Of a stretch of DNA of 64,000 bases, positions 54,767-63,446 are shown one piece after another. Position 1 is the stretch's first letter; every line of letters begins with the position of its first letter. Source of the DNA: Fulvitalea axinellae. Lineage in GTDB: Bacteria > Bacteroidota > Bacteroidia > Cytophagales > Cyclobacteriaceae. The notes beneath the pieces were generated by a model that did not search any database, had not been told where the DNA came from, and worked only from the letters and a program-made list of their open reading frames with translations. The stretch covers positions 2,708,010 to 2,772,009 of the forward strand of contig NZ_AP025314.1 of NCBI RefSeq assembly GCF_036492835.1. Direction: 5' to 3'. The translations under genes and the position numbers were made by a program.

Positions 54767-56245
54767 TTAGTTCCCCTGCCCTATCTTAATTTTCTTTTCG
54801 TTTACCGTTTCCGGCTTCCCGAGACTTATGCATTCCAAAGCCACAAAAGTCAGCAATCCGTTCAGCAACAACAACTCATGACCGAAACGGTAACCAAACA
54901 GCCACGCCTCGGAGTTGGCGTTCACGAAATATGTCAACACCGGCGAAAGAAGGCAAACTACGGGAACCCAAGCGTCACGAATCGCTTTTTTACGGAAAAG
55001 CCCATAAGCGAAAAGGCCGAGCAACGGCCCGTAAGTATATCCCGCCACTTTGAAAACTGAACGGACAACGCTTTGGTCGTTCATGGACCAGAACAACATA
55101 ATAGTAGCGAAAGCGGCCACCGTAAAACCGATATGCACGTACCGGCGGGTGTTTTCTCCGTAGGTTTTCTTCCCTCCCAGAATATCGACGCAAAAACTGG
55201 TTGTCAGCGCCGTGAGGGAAGAATCGGCGCTGGAATACGCCGCCGCCGTAACGCCAAGAAGAAAAAGCACGGACGTAAGCCCGCCGAAATGGTTTAGGGC
55301 CAAATACGGAAACAACTCATCCGAACGGTTAGGCAATTCGATTCCGTGCTTAGCCATGTACGAATACAGTAAAAGGCCGAGAAAAAGAAAAAGGGAACTT
55401 ACGGCCAAAAAACTTAAGCTAAACGCCACCATATTCCGTTTCGATTCTTTGCTGTTTTTGCAGGTCAGGCTCTTTTGCATCATATTCTGGTCAAGCCCCA
55501 CCATTACCACGGCCAAAAACACTCCGGCGAAAAACTCTTTCAGGAAAAAGCGTTTGTCTTGCCAATCCGTCACCACCGCATTTCCGTTCGGGTGCGCCTC
55601 AAGAAAACCGGCCAATCCCGGCCATTCGCTTCCCAAATCGTCCATTACCCAATACACGCAACTGCCTACGGCCAAAAGCATGCACAAGGTCTGAAGCGTA
55701 TCGGTCCAGACAATCGTCTTTATACCTCCGCGGAAAGTATACAGCCAAATAAGCACCAAAGCCAAAGCGACAGTCATTGGAAACGGCACTCCCCAACCGT
55801 CAAAGAAAAAGAGCTGGAGAACCAAGGCCGCCAAATAAAGCCTGAACGAAGCGCCGATCAATTGCGACAACAAGAAAAAAGCGGAACCCGTTTTATAGGA
55901 ACCGGCACCGAAACGGTCACGCAAGTATTCGTAGACCGACACCACGTTTCGCTTATAGTATAAAGGTATCAGCCCGAACGCGACCAACCAATAGCCGACC
56001 ACGTTGCCAAGCAATAACTGGAAATAGGAAAGGTTCGAATTACCGACTTCGCCCGGGACGGAAATAAAAGTAACGCCGGACAAGGCCGCCCCGATCATTC
56101 CGAAGGCCACCAAATACCACGGCGATTTACGGTCGGCGGTAAAAAAGGATTTGTCGTCGGCACCTTTCGACGTGAGCTTGGCCACCACAACCAACAAACC
56201 GAAATAACCTACCAAAACGGCAATAAAAACCCAACTTGAAAGCAT
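54767..56245 (-). CDS. Sodium:solute symporter (SSS family)
   Basis: 492 residues with about 13 membrane helices, starting MLSSWVFIAVLVGYFGLLVVVAKLTSKGADDKSFFTADRKSPWYLVAFGMIGAALSGVTFISVPG, the classical SSS N-terminus including the unwound TM1. GGIKTIVWTDTLQT and AAYSSADSSLTALTTSFCVDI (Na+ site Ser/Thr in TM8) confirm the family and argue for sodium coupling. The substrate cannot be read; sugars, sialic acid, amino acids or carboxylates are all possible. Single gene, divergent from aspA across a 402-bp spacer. Confidence 0.92.
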   Translation of the reverse strand: MLSSWVFIAVLVGYFGLLVVVAKLTSKGADDKSFFTADRKSPWYLVAFGMIGAALSGVTFISVPGEVGNSNLSYFQLLLGNVVGYWLVAFGLIPLYYKRNVVSVYEYLRDRFGAGSYKTGSAFFLLSQLIGASFRLYLAALVLQLFFFDGWGVPFPMTVALALVLIWLYTFRGGIKTIVWTDTLQTLCMLLAVGSCVYWVMDDLGSEWPGLAGFLEAHPNGNAVVTDWQDKRFFLKEFFAGVFLAVVMVGLDQNMMQKSLTCKNSKESKRNMVAFSLSFLAVSSLFLFLGLLLYSYMAKHGIELPNRSDELFPYLALNHFGGLTSVLFLLGVTAAAYSSADSSLTALTTSFCVDILGGKKTYGENTRRYVHIGFTVAAFATIMLFWSMNDQSVVRSVFKVAGYTYGPLLGLFAYGLFRKKAIRDAWVPVVCLLSPVLTYFVNANSEAWLFGYRFGHELLLLNGLLTFVALECISLGKPETVNEKKIKIGQGN

Positions 56246-56647
56246 AAACGAGCTGTTTTAATGTCTCCAGAAGCCGAACAAAACCTCCGGTTATTTTTTC
56301 CGAAAAATTAGAGAATCGACGATTCCACCCTTCAACTTATACAAAATCAAAGAAAGGTCATAATCAAGCGAAAAAACACTCTAGCTTTCGGTAGACTATT
56401 CTCAATAAAACTTTGTAAAAACGGCCTCCACAACCTAAAAAAGGCCGAAAACTTAAAACCGAAGCAAGCCACCCGCCCTTTCTTCGCGACAGATATAAAT
56501 CGTATCGGGATGATGCCGATTTGTATCATTTACACGAACGTTTTTCGTTACTAAAACGCATATTCGCGGACATAAATTAATTCATGACCAAACGTACGGA
56601 GATTACGGGACCCACCCCGGAAACTCTCCGGCCAAACATACAGAGGG
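56246..56647. other. 402-bp divergent spacer, no supported feature
   Basis: It must carry the promoters of the symporter (minus) and aspA (plus). No exact TAnnTTTG element, riboswitch or strong hairpin was found, and the short ORFs inside are not gene-like. Confidence 0.4.
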
Positions 56648-58057
56648 ATGAGCGATAACAAAAGAACGGAACACGACTTTATCGGGGAATTGGAAATTCC
56701 TAACGACGTGTATTACGGCGTACAGACTTACCGCGCGATGGAGAACTTCCCCATCACCGGTATTCCCATCTCTACCAGCAGAACACTAGTACGCGGACTG
56801 GGCTACGTAAAGAAAGCCGCCGCGATGGCAAACCGCGACTTGGGCGTTATTGACCCGAAAGTCGCGGAAGCGATTATCTTGGCTTCGGAAGCGGTAATTA
56901 GAGGCGAGCTAAACGACCAGTTTACCGTGGATATGATCCAAGGAGGCGCCGGCACTTCTACAAACATGAATGCCAACGAGGTAATCGCGAATAAGGCTCT
57001 TGAAATCATGGGCTATGAAAAAGGCCGTTATGACGTGGTGCACCCCAACAACCACGTAAACTTTTCTCAATCGACAAACGACGCGTACCCTACCGCTTTC
57101 AGAGTTGCTCTCCATGAGAAAATGGACCTTCTGATCGAAAGCATGGAACGCCTGCGTGAGTCGTTCGCTAAAAAAGGCGAAGAATTCCAGGGGATCCTGA
57201 AAATGGGCCGTACCCAGCTTCAAGACGCCGTTCCGATGACCCTTGGACAGGAATTCACCGCTTTTGCCGTAACTATCGGTGAAGACATCAGGAGAATCAA
57301 GGAAGCCCAAGCGCTTTTAACCGAAGTCAACCTTGGCGCGACGGCCATTGGCACTACTATTAACGCTCCAGAAGGCTACCCGGAACTGGCCACTCAACAC
57401 TTGAGAGAAGTGACCGGAATTCCGGTGACATTGGCCGAAAACTTGGTGGAAGCAACTTCCGACACCGGAGCTTACGTTCAGATTTCAGGCGTATTTAAGC
57501 GTGTGGCAGTAAAGATTTCCAAAATCTGCAACGATTTGCGTCTCTTGTCTTCCGGTCCTCGCGCAGGATTGAACGAGATTAACTTGCCAAAGATGCAACC
57601 TGGTTCTTCGATTATGCCGGGCAAAGTGAATCCAGTAATTCCGGAAGTTGTCAACCAAATCGCTTATCAGGTGATTGGCGCCGACGTTACCATCACAATG
57701 GCCGCCGAGGCCGGACAGCTTCAGCTGAACGTGATGGAACCGGTAATCGCTTATAACCTCTTTAACAACATCAAAATCATGATCAACGGTTTTGATGTTT
57801 TGGCAACCAAATGCGTAGAAGGAATCACCGCAAACGCAGAGCGTTGCGCCGAGATGGTAATGGGAAGCATCGGCATCGTGACTGCGCTGAACCCACTTTT
57901 GGGTTACGAAACTTCCGCAGGTATCGCTAAGCAGGCTCTGCTCTCGGGCGCTTCAGTTTACGATATCGTATTGGAAAAAAACTTGTTGAGCAAAGAAAAA
58001 CTGGATGAGATTCTTTCGGTTGAAAACCTTATGAACCCAAGGTTTATCAAAGACTGA
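56648..58057 (+). CDS. aspA: Aspartate ammonia-lyase
   Basis: 469 residues, the usual length. Conserved blocks of the fumarase/aspartase superfamily: QGGAGTSTNMNANEV, HPNNHVNFSQSTND, TDVMKMGRTQLQDAVPM-type KMGRTQLQDAVPMTLGQEF and the signature GSSIMPGKVNPVIPE (319-333) with the catalytic Ser. Aspartase rather than fumarase is favoured by the KMGRTQLQDAVP and IPEVVNQIAYQV variants. Deaminates L-aspartate to fumarate and ammonia, linking amino-acid catabolism to the TCA cycle. Closed by a strong terminator. Confidence 0.95.
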   Translation: MSDNKRTEHDFIGELEIPNDVYYGVQTYRAMENFPITGIPISTSRTLVRGLGYVKKAAAMANRDLGVIDPKVAEAIILASEAVIRGELNDQFTVDMIQGGAGTSTNMNANEVIANKALEIMGYEKGRYDVVHPNNHVNFSQSTNDAYPTAFRVALHEKMDLLIESMERLRESFAKKGEEFQGILKMGRTQLQDAVPMTLGQEFTAFAVTIGEDIRRIKEAQALLTEVNLGATAIGTTINAPEGYPELATQHLREVTGIPVTLAENLVEATSDTGAYVQISGVFKRVAVKISKICNDLRLLSSGPRAGLNEINLPKMQPGSSIMPGKVNPVIPEVVNQIAYQVIGADVTITMAAEAGQLQLNVMEPVIAYNLFNNIKIMINGFDVLATKCVEGITANAERCAEMVMGSIGIVTALNPLLGYETSAGIAKQALLSGASVYDIVLEKNLLSKEKLDEILSVENLMNPRFIKD

Positions 58058-58090
58058 TTTGCTTCCGGGTACAACACGCCCTTCACAGAA

Positions 58091-58127
58091 TCGGCCGTCC
58101 CGTATATTCGGGACGGCCGATTTTTTT
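58091..58127. terminator. Strong terminator between aspA and the convergent 208-residue gene
   Basis: 12-bp perfect stem TCGGCCGTCCCG / CGGGACGGCCGA with a 6-nt loop and seven T. The minus-strand side has no comparable T-run, so it acts mainly for aspA. Confidence 0.95.
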
Positions 58128-58155
58128 CACAAAAGAGCTACTGTTTTCCGTAAAA

Positions 58156-58782
58156 TCAGCCCTCGGTCGTACCCACGTCGCCCCTCTTGAAAGCCAGCAC
58201 AAACAGGTCCTCAGGACTTACATTCCCTCTTTTCTTCATTCTGAGCAACGACAAGCCTTTCTTGAACTCCCCGTAAGAATATTCGCTGAACATAATCGGA
58301 ACGCCAGTAGTAACATTCATCCCTTTAAACGGCACCAAACGCAAAAAAACAGGGGTTTCCGGTGTTGCGGAATTGGCGAGCGCCTCGTTCATGATTTCGT
58401 ACCTTGTTAACTCCCCGTCCAGCTGGTCTTCGACAACCACCGTTTTTGATTTCGGATTGACACTGTCCACCAAAAATACCGAAGCGAAAGCTTCCGTGTG
58501 GCTTAGAGCAATCTCTTCCAGGGAATCGTCAAGCTCGGGACCGTAATCGTAGAAATCGTCAACCAATCGCTTCCCGTCCGGATTTTTCTCATGCAAGATA
58601 TAATCCATGATCACTTCACCATCTTCCTCGGACTCGGCCACTATGGCCCCATCGGACCAAATCCCCAACCTTTTGGCTACGAACTTCATGTCCCGATTCA
58701 TATTCGATTGATTATAGTCAAATATCTTCTCCAACAACACGTCCGCCTGCTCTCTCAGCTTTTGGTACTCTTGAAACGTCAT
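58156..58782 (-). CDS. Hypothetical cytoplasmic protein
   Basis: 208 residues, acidic, no signal peptide or membrane segment. Helical start (MTFQEYQKLREQADVLLEKIF) followed by mixed alpha/beta sequence with KFVAKRLGIWSDGAIVAESEEDGEVIMDYILHEKNP and a basic C-terminal part (LSLLRMKKRGNVSPEDLFVLAFKRG). I do not recognise the family. A standalone gene between a terminator on one side and a stem-loop on the other. Confidence 0.75.
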   Translation of the reverse strand: MTFQEYQKLREQADVLLEKIFDYNQSNMNRDMKFVAKRLGIWSDGAIVAESEEDGEVIMDYILHEKNPDGKRLVDDFYDYGPELDDSLEEIALSHTEAFASVFLVDSVNPKSKTVVVEDQLDGELTRYEIMNEALANSATPETPVFLRLVPFKGMNVTTGVPIMFSEYSYGEFKKGLSLLRMKKRGNVSPEDLFVLAFKRGDVGTTEG

Positions 58783-58822
58783 AAAAATCGCGCTATATAT
58801 TTTTAAATATTTCCATATAACA

Positions 58823-58864
58823 GAAACTCGCCTCCTCTTCGACCATGAAAAGAAGGCGAGTTTC
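58823..58864. terminator. Stem-loop behind the OmpA-family gene
   Basis: 10-bp stem GAAACTCGCC / GGCGAGTTTC with a 22-nt loop, 24 bp beyond the OmpA-family stop on the minus strand. The T-run is on the plus side only, so termination of the minus-strand transcript is uncertain. Confidence 0.55.
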
Positions 58865-58888
58865 TTTTTCCACCTAAAATCAGGTTTC

Positions 58889-60574
58889 CTATTTCTTCAG
58901 AATAGTAAACTCAACCCTACGGTTTAGTTTTCTGGTTTCTTCGGATTTGTTCGATGCAACAGGACGGTTACTTCCGTAGCCTTTCGCTTTAACGCGTCTC
59001 TTTTCTATTCCTTGCTCCACCAAGTATCGCTTTACCCTGTCGGCGCGGTCTTGCGAGAGTTTCATCTTCAATTTCGCCGTACCGTTACTGTCAGTATGCC
59101 CGCCTATCTCGATGACCATATCCTTGTTTTCCTCCATCAGCCTTACGACTTCATTCAACGCCTCTTTCGAACCTTTGAGAAATTGATCCGAAGCGCGAGA
59201 GAACAATACATTCTCAAGCTTAACCACAGAACCCACCGTGATCGGCTTCAGCGCAAGTGCCCTTTCCGTTTTCCCCTTGGTTACAAGAATGGAAGAATGA
59301 GCCACCATATAACCGTCAGCCACAGCTTCAACCTCGATTTCGCCTTCTGTCTCACGAGAAAGCAAAAATGCTCCGCTTCCGGTCGGCGTCAAAACTTCAC
59401 CGTTAACGCTAACTTTTGCTCCGGCAATGTCGTTTCCGTTGGTTTCGTCACGCAAGCGCAAGAGGACATTGCATTTCGGACCTTCTGGCACCGCAGGTTC
59501 CGCTACAGGCCGAACAGGTTTGGCAGGCACTTCCGGCGTCTCTGGTTGGGTAGCAGGTTCTGGTGTTTCCACAACAGCGACAGGTGTCGGAACCGCCACA
59601 ATTTCCGGTTTGACAGGAACTTCTACATTGGCTTCCAAAACAGCTCGCTCAGCCACTTGCTTAGGTGCTGGGCCAATATCTTGAACTTTGATCCGCTTAA
59701 TATCGCCGTAACCGTGGCTATCAGTAGTTGACACATACCAGGCCGTCTCTCCGTCAGGACCAATGAGATATGAGTACTCACGTCCGGCAGAATTTACTTT
59801 CTCTCCAAGGTTTTGAGGCTTGGTCCAATTAGTCCAAGAATCGTCAAGCCTTTCCGTTTTGAAGATATCGTAACTCCCGAAACCACCATGTCCATTGCTG
59901 GCGAAATAGAGCGTTTTATTGTCGGCGGCCAAATACGGCGTCATCTCCTGATAACCCGAGTTGACCGTCATACCCAAGTTTTTAGGATCGCTCCACTTTC
60001 CGTTTTTGAAGAACGAAACATAAAGGTCTTCGGCACCATAGCTTCCATACGACTGCATCGACAACAACATCACTTTTCCATCATGAGAAACGGATCCGTT
60101 CAGTTGGTCAGCGTCGTTTTTCATTGTTGGAAAATCCAAATCGCTTGGCGCCCCCCATGACCTTCCTTTGGATTTTGAAACAGAAATCCCTTCCGACCGG
60201 CCATTATTCTTGCCGTATTTATAGGCCAGATACATTTTTTTTCCGTCAGGAGAAAAGCCCAAAACCTGGTTTTCGGACTTGTTGTTCACCTTCCCGCCGA
60301 GCTGTTTCGCCGGGCTTGGGTTTCCTTTTTCGTCCAGCTCCACATACCAAACATCACCTTTGTCTTTTCCCCCGCCCTTGTTGTCAGGGTGATAAAGTCT
60401 TGTGAAATACAATCGGGATCCGTCCGGCGAAAAACACGGATACCGCTCGTCGAATGGGCTGTTAACGGCGGGCCCCAACTTCTCCACCGCCCTGCGCTGG
60501 GCTTTGGCTGGCAACACAAAAAACACGGTCAAGGCCACAACCCAGGCCTTCAATATCTCAACTCGTCTTATCAT
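58889..60574 (-). CDS. OmpA-family protein with PD40 propeller repeats
   Basis: 561 residues with a signal peptide (cut near AKAQ). Residues 35-290 contain at least five PD40/WD40-like blades: CFSPDGSRLYFTR, GFSPDGKKMYLAY, SVSHDGKVMLLS, LAADNKTLYFASNGHGGFGSYDIF and LIGPDGETAWYVS. A Pro/Val/Glu-rich linker (about 310-370) leads to a carboxypeptidase-regulatory-like beta domain (CNVLLRLRDETNGNDIAGAKVSVNGEV). An OmpA C-terminal domain follows with GGHTDSNGTAKLKMKLSQDRADRVKRYL, the peptidoglycan-contact motif. Periplasmic or outer-membrane anchor protein. The related type-IX-secretion-linked proteins such as PorE share this layout, but that role is not shown here. Confidence 0.9.
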   Translation of the reverse strand: MIRRVEILKAWVVALTVFFVLPAKAQRRAVEKLGPAVNSPFDERYPCFSPDGSRLYFTRLYHPDNKGGGKDKGDVWYVELDEKGNPSPAKQLGGKVNNKSENQVLGFSPDGKKMYLAYKYGKNNGRSEGISVSKSKGRSWGAPSDLDFPTMKNDADQLNGSVSHDGKVMLLSMQSYGSYGAEDLYVSFFKNGKWSDPKNLGMTVNSGYQEMTPYLAADNKTLYFASNGHGGFGSYDIFKTERLDDSWTNWTKPQNLGEKVNSAGREYSYLIGPDGETAWYVSTTDSHGYGDIKRIKVQDIGPAPKQVAERAVLEANVEVPVKPEIVAVPTPVAVVETPEPATQPETPEVPAKPVRPVAEPAVPEGPKCNVLLRLRDETNGNDIAGAKVSVNGEVLTPTGSGAFLLSRETEGEIEVEAVADGYMVAHSSILVTKGKTERALALKPITVGSVVKLENVLFSRASDQFLKGSKEALNEVVRLMEENKDMVIEIGGHTDSNGTAKLKMKLSQDRADRVKRYLVEQGIEKRRVKAKGYGSNRPVASNKSEETRKLNRRVEFTILKK

Positions 60575-60839
60575 CTTCTTCTAAATATTGCTTAAGGCCC
60601 CGCCTTTTCCGGAACGCCAAACCGAACTCACTCAAAATAACCTCTTTGGTTCCGGCAATTGGGGGAAATCGACACCCATTATCAGGTATGGAAATATCGC
60701 GCAATCCTTTTCCTTTTTCAAGACATTGGCTACGGAAAAAGCCTTTAGTCACGATAAGCTCCAAAATACTAACGCCGTATCCCAAAAGCTTCGATTTATG
60801 GCCGAAAAATTGATTTCAGTATTTTGAAAACCAAATAAG

Positions 60840-61637
60840 ATGCGACAAGGAAAATGTTTTACCGAAGACGAGAACGAAGTAGCTAGCCTGCTGTTCAGGG
60901 TAGCCAAAACCTTGATGGCTTCCGGTGCGCATACCGCCAGAATCGTTAATACTTTGACACGTTTTGCCAACGGGTTCGGGTTTGATGTCGACATTTTCAT
61001 CACATACGGAGGGATCACCTTCACTTTGTTCCACAAAGACGACCCTAAAATCAGTTGCGTAAAAAGCCACAGTATCTCCATTCACGGCGTCAACCTGTCT
61101 TTGGTTGCAGCAATTGGCCACCTTTCTTGGGATGTACTGGAAAAAGAAACCACTCTCAAACAGGTTGTAGCCCGGCTTGACGAACTTGAGAAGAAACCCA
61201 GATACTCCAGACTCACCACCTTAGCGATGGTCAGCCTTGCCGACGGCGCTTTCTGTAAACTATTCGGCGGAGATTATTACGGAATGTTTCTAGCCTTTGT
61301 CGCTACGTTTATCGGGTTATTTGTCCGCCAAAAGACTCTTAAAGCCAATCTGTTCATATCCGTGACATTGGCCTCGTTTACCGCAAGCACGATCGCCAGC
61401 GTAGGCGTTATCTATAATTTAGGCGAGACTTCGCATATCGCGCTCGCCACAACCGTCCTTTTTCTGATTCCCGGCGTACCGCTGATCAGCGCTGGATTGG
61501 ATATTCTCGAAGGACACGTATCCACCGGAATCGCACGCGCCTTCACGGCATCTGGCATAATAGCCTCCATCGCGGCGGGTATTATGTGCGCAATGTTCCT
61601 CCTCGGGCTCGGAGCCTGGAAAAATTTCATGGTATGA
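60840..61637 (+). CDS. Threonine/serine exporter, N-terminal subunit (YjjP/ThrE-N type)
   Basis: 265 residues. The cytoplasmic N-terminal part FRVAKTLMASGAHTARIVNTLTRFANGFGFDVDIFITYGGITFT carries the family's (S/A)GA-H-T-x-R pattern. Five membrane helices follow, including LIPGVPLISAGLDILEGHVSTGIAR, the conserved IPG-P motif. In corynebacteria ThrE is one protein; here, as in E. coli YjjP/YjjB, it is split. YjjPB is also reported as a succinate exporter, so the substrate is open. Confidence 0.9.
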   Translation: MRQGKCFTEDENEVASLLFRVAKTLMASGAHTARIVNTLTRFANGFGFDVDIFITYGGITFTLFHKDDPKISCVKSHSISIHGVNLSLVAAIGHLSWDVLEKETTLKQVVARLDELEKKPRYSRLTTLAMVSLADGAFCKLFGGDYYGMFLAFVATFIGLFVRQKTLKANLFISVTLASFTASTIASVGVIYNLGETSHIALATTVLFLIPGVPLISAGLDILEGHVSTGIARAFTASGIIASIAAGIMCAMFLLGLGAWKNFMV

Positions 61638-62143
61638 TCGAATGGGATAAAGTTCTACTTGACGCACTTTGGTCGAGTTTCGCCGCTTTGGGGTTCGCCG
61701 TTCTCTTTAATTTGCCCCGCAAAAGCCTCTGGGCAGCTGGGCTTCTCGGAGCTATCGGCCATACTGTCAGGCATTTGGTTATGCATTACCATTGGGGGGA
61801 TATTGTGGTTGGAACACTAGTCGCCGCCTTTACGATCAGCATAATCGGAATGCTGATCGCCCATCATACCGACAGTCCGTCGCTGATATTTTCGTTTTGC
61901 GCACTTATCCCGATGGTCCCGGGTTTGTTCGCTTACCAGGCACTGATATCATTAATCAGTATCGTGACTACGGAAAAGAAGATTTCGGATATTCTTGCCC
62001 AAATAGCCTTGGCGTCGAGCAATGGGCTAAAAGCGATGTTCGTGTTCTTTTGCCTTTCGTTTGGTGTTGCCATACCGATTCTCGGACTACGGGAAATCGG
62101 TTATTTCACCAAGAAAAAATACCATAGGAGATATTTCAAATAA
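61634..62143 (+). CDS. Threonine/serine exporter, C-terminal subunit (YjjB/DUF3815 type)
   Basis: 169 residues from the ATG at 61634, which overlaps the previous stop as ATGA (translational coupling). The longer frame to 61586 lies inside the partner gene. Four to five membrane helices with ALIPMVPGLFAYQALISLISI (the second IPG-P-type motif) and LASSNGLKAMFVFFCLSFGVAIP. It forms the transporter with the preceding subunit in the inner membrane. Confidence 0.9.
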   Translation: MIEWDKVLLDALWSSFAALGFAVLFNLPRKSLWAAGLLGAIGHTVRHLVMHYHWGDIVVGTLVAAFTISIIGMLIAHHTDSPSLIFSFCALIPMVPGLFAYQALISLISIVTTEKKISDILAQIALASSNGLKAMFVFFCLSFGVAIPILGLREIGYFTKKKYHRRYFK

Positions 62144-62187
62144 AAATAGCCAGGAAAAAACGGAAAACTTTTTCCCGGCCGAAATTC

Positions 62188-62601
62188 CTAGAAGCGTAAC
62201 TCATTCAGGAGCTTTGCAGTACCATCCATCAAAACTTTTTGACGGGCTCCGGTGGTTTTTATCTCCGCCTTCACAGTAGCGGTATGTTTGGCTTCATCAA
62301 CTTCCAACACTTCAAACACCGCAACATAATCGGTATCCACGAGCATCGGACGTTTGAAATCGAGCGTTTGCCCTAAGTAAATCGTCCCCTCACCGGGAAA
62401 CATCGTTCCGAAAACTCTTGAGAATACCGCTGCGCCCAACATTCCGTGGACAATCGGCTTTTTGAATTTCGTACCCGCCGCATATTCGGCGTCAAGGTGG
62501 ACAGGATTGTTATCGCCTGTCACTTTGGCGAATTCAGCCACCTGCTCCTGGGTAAATTGGAATTCGTGTTCGAAAACCTCCCCTTGCTTAATCGTTGACA
62601 T
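62188..62601 (-). CDS. MaoC-like (R)-specific enoyl-CoA hydratase
   Basis: 137 residues, a single hot-dog fold. The hydratase-2 motif VTGDNNPVHLDAEYAAGTKFKKPIVHGM contains the catalytic Asp and His. Such enzymes hydrate enoyl-CoA to (R)-3-hydroxyacyl-CoA, feeding polyhydroxyalkanoate or side-chain metabolism. No phaC is nearby. It starts 6 bp after the stop of the upstream ABC ATPase gene, so it is probably co-transcribed although the functions differ. Confidence 0.88.
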   Translation of the reverse strand: MSTIKQGEVFEHEFQFTQEQVAEFAKVTGDNNPVHLDAEYAAGTKFKKPIVHGMLGAAVFSRVFGTMFPGEGTIYLGQTLDFKRPMLVDTDYVAVFEVLEVDEAKHTATVKAEIKTTGARQKVLMDGTAKLLNELRF

Positions 62602-62607
62602 ATCAGA

Positions 62608-63276
62608 TTATATTAATATTCCGTCTCTCATCTCCAAAGTCCGGTCAGCCATGGCCGACAGCGCCATATTGTGGGTAACCAGAACAAACGTGCAATTCAG
62701 TTCCTCTTTCAGTTTGAAAAAAAGGCCGTGCAACTCCTCTGCGTTTTTTGAGTCGAGGTTCCCGCTAGGTTCATCGCCAAACACTATCTCCGGGTCGTTG
62801 ACTAACGCTCTGGCAATGGAAACGCGCTGTTGCTCCCCGCCCGAAAGTTCCGAAGGCTTATGGTCCTTACGCTCGCTAATCTTGAGCAACTCCATCAGCT
62901 CTTCGGCTTTGCGCTTCACGTCTTTCTCAGGCCTTCCGGCAATAAAGCCCGGCATGCAAATATTCTCCAACGCCGTAAACTCCGGCAATAGGTTATGGAA
63001 TTGGAACACAAAACCCATATTCGTATTCCGAAAACGGGCCAACGCCCTGTCATCCAAGCCCGAGATATCCGTTCCGTTCATAGTTACACGACCGGAGTCC
63101 GGACGGTCCAGCGTCCCCATAATATGCAAAAGCGTGCTTTTTCCTGCGCCTGAAGCCCCAACAATCGAAAGCAATTCACCTTTTCGCACGTCCAACGTAA
63201 CGCCTTTGAGGACCGCTAATTCACCGTAAGTTTTCTTGACATCCTCCGTCCGGAGTATGAATTCTTCGCTAGCCAT
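62608..63276 (-). CDS. ABC transporter ATP-binding protein, LolD/MacB type
   Basis: 222 residues. Walker A GASGAGKS, Q-loop FVFQFHNLLPEFTALENI, signature LSGGEQQRVSIARAL and Walker B IVFGDEPSGNLDS. The SGEQQR/GNLDS style and short length match LolD, which powers LolCE release of lipoproteins from the inner membrane. The window's many lipoproteins show the demand, but no LolC/E permease is adjacent. A MacB-like or FtsE-like partner cannot be excluded. Confidence 0.9.
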   Translation of the reverse strand: MASEEFILRTEDVKKTYGELAVLKGVTLDVRKGELLSIVGASGAGKSTLLHIMGTLDRPDSGRVTMNGTDISGLDDRALARFRNTNMGFVFQFHNLLPEFTALENICMPGFIAGRPEKDVKRKAEELMELLKISERKDHKPSELSGGEQQRVSIARALVNDPEIVFGDEPSGNLDSKNAEELHGLFFKLKEELNCTFVLVTHNMALSAMADRTLEMRDGILI

Positions 63277-63360
63277 AGTTCGGATACTTTAAAAAAACGT
63301 TGGCAAAATAGCGATTTCCGTAAGATTTATATCTCAAAACACAGGCTTGTTCAAAAAATA

Positions 63361-63383
63361 AGGAATTTGATCAGATCAAACTC
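63361..63383 (-). terminator. Terminator of the nuclease gene
   Basis: On the minus strand a stem GGAGTTTGATC / GATCAAATTCC (one mismatch) with a 1-2 nt apex, then TTATTTTTTG. It starts 63 bp after the nuclease stop. A second small hairpin (near 63425-63442) lies between. Confidence 0.65.
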
Positions 63384-63446
63384 CCTAACACGCACTTCGC
63401 TCAATCAAAACGACAACACTTTCAGAAAGCGTTTCCGCTCTCTTAT

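Noticed and set aside
59012..59731. 239-codon plus-strand frame
   Set aside because: Antisense to the PD40/OmpA gene, whose repeats and OmpA motif are unambiguous.
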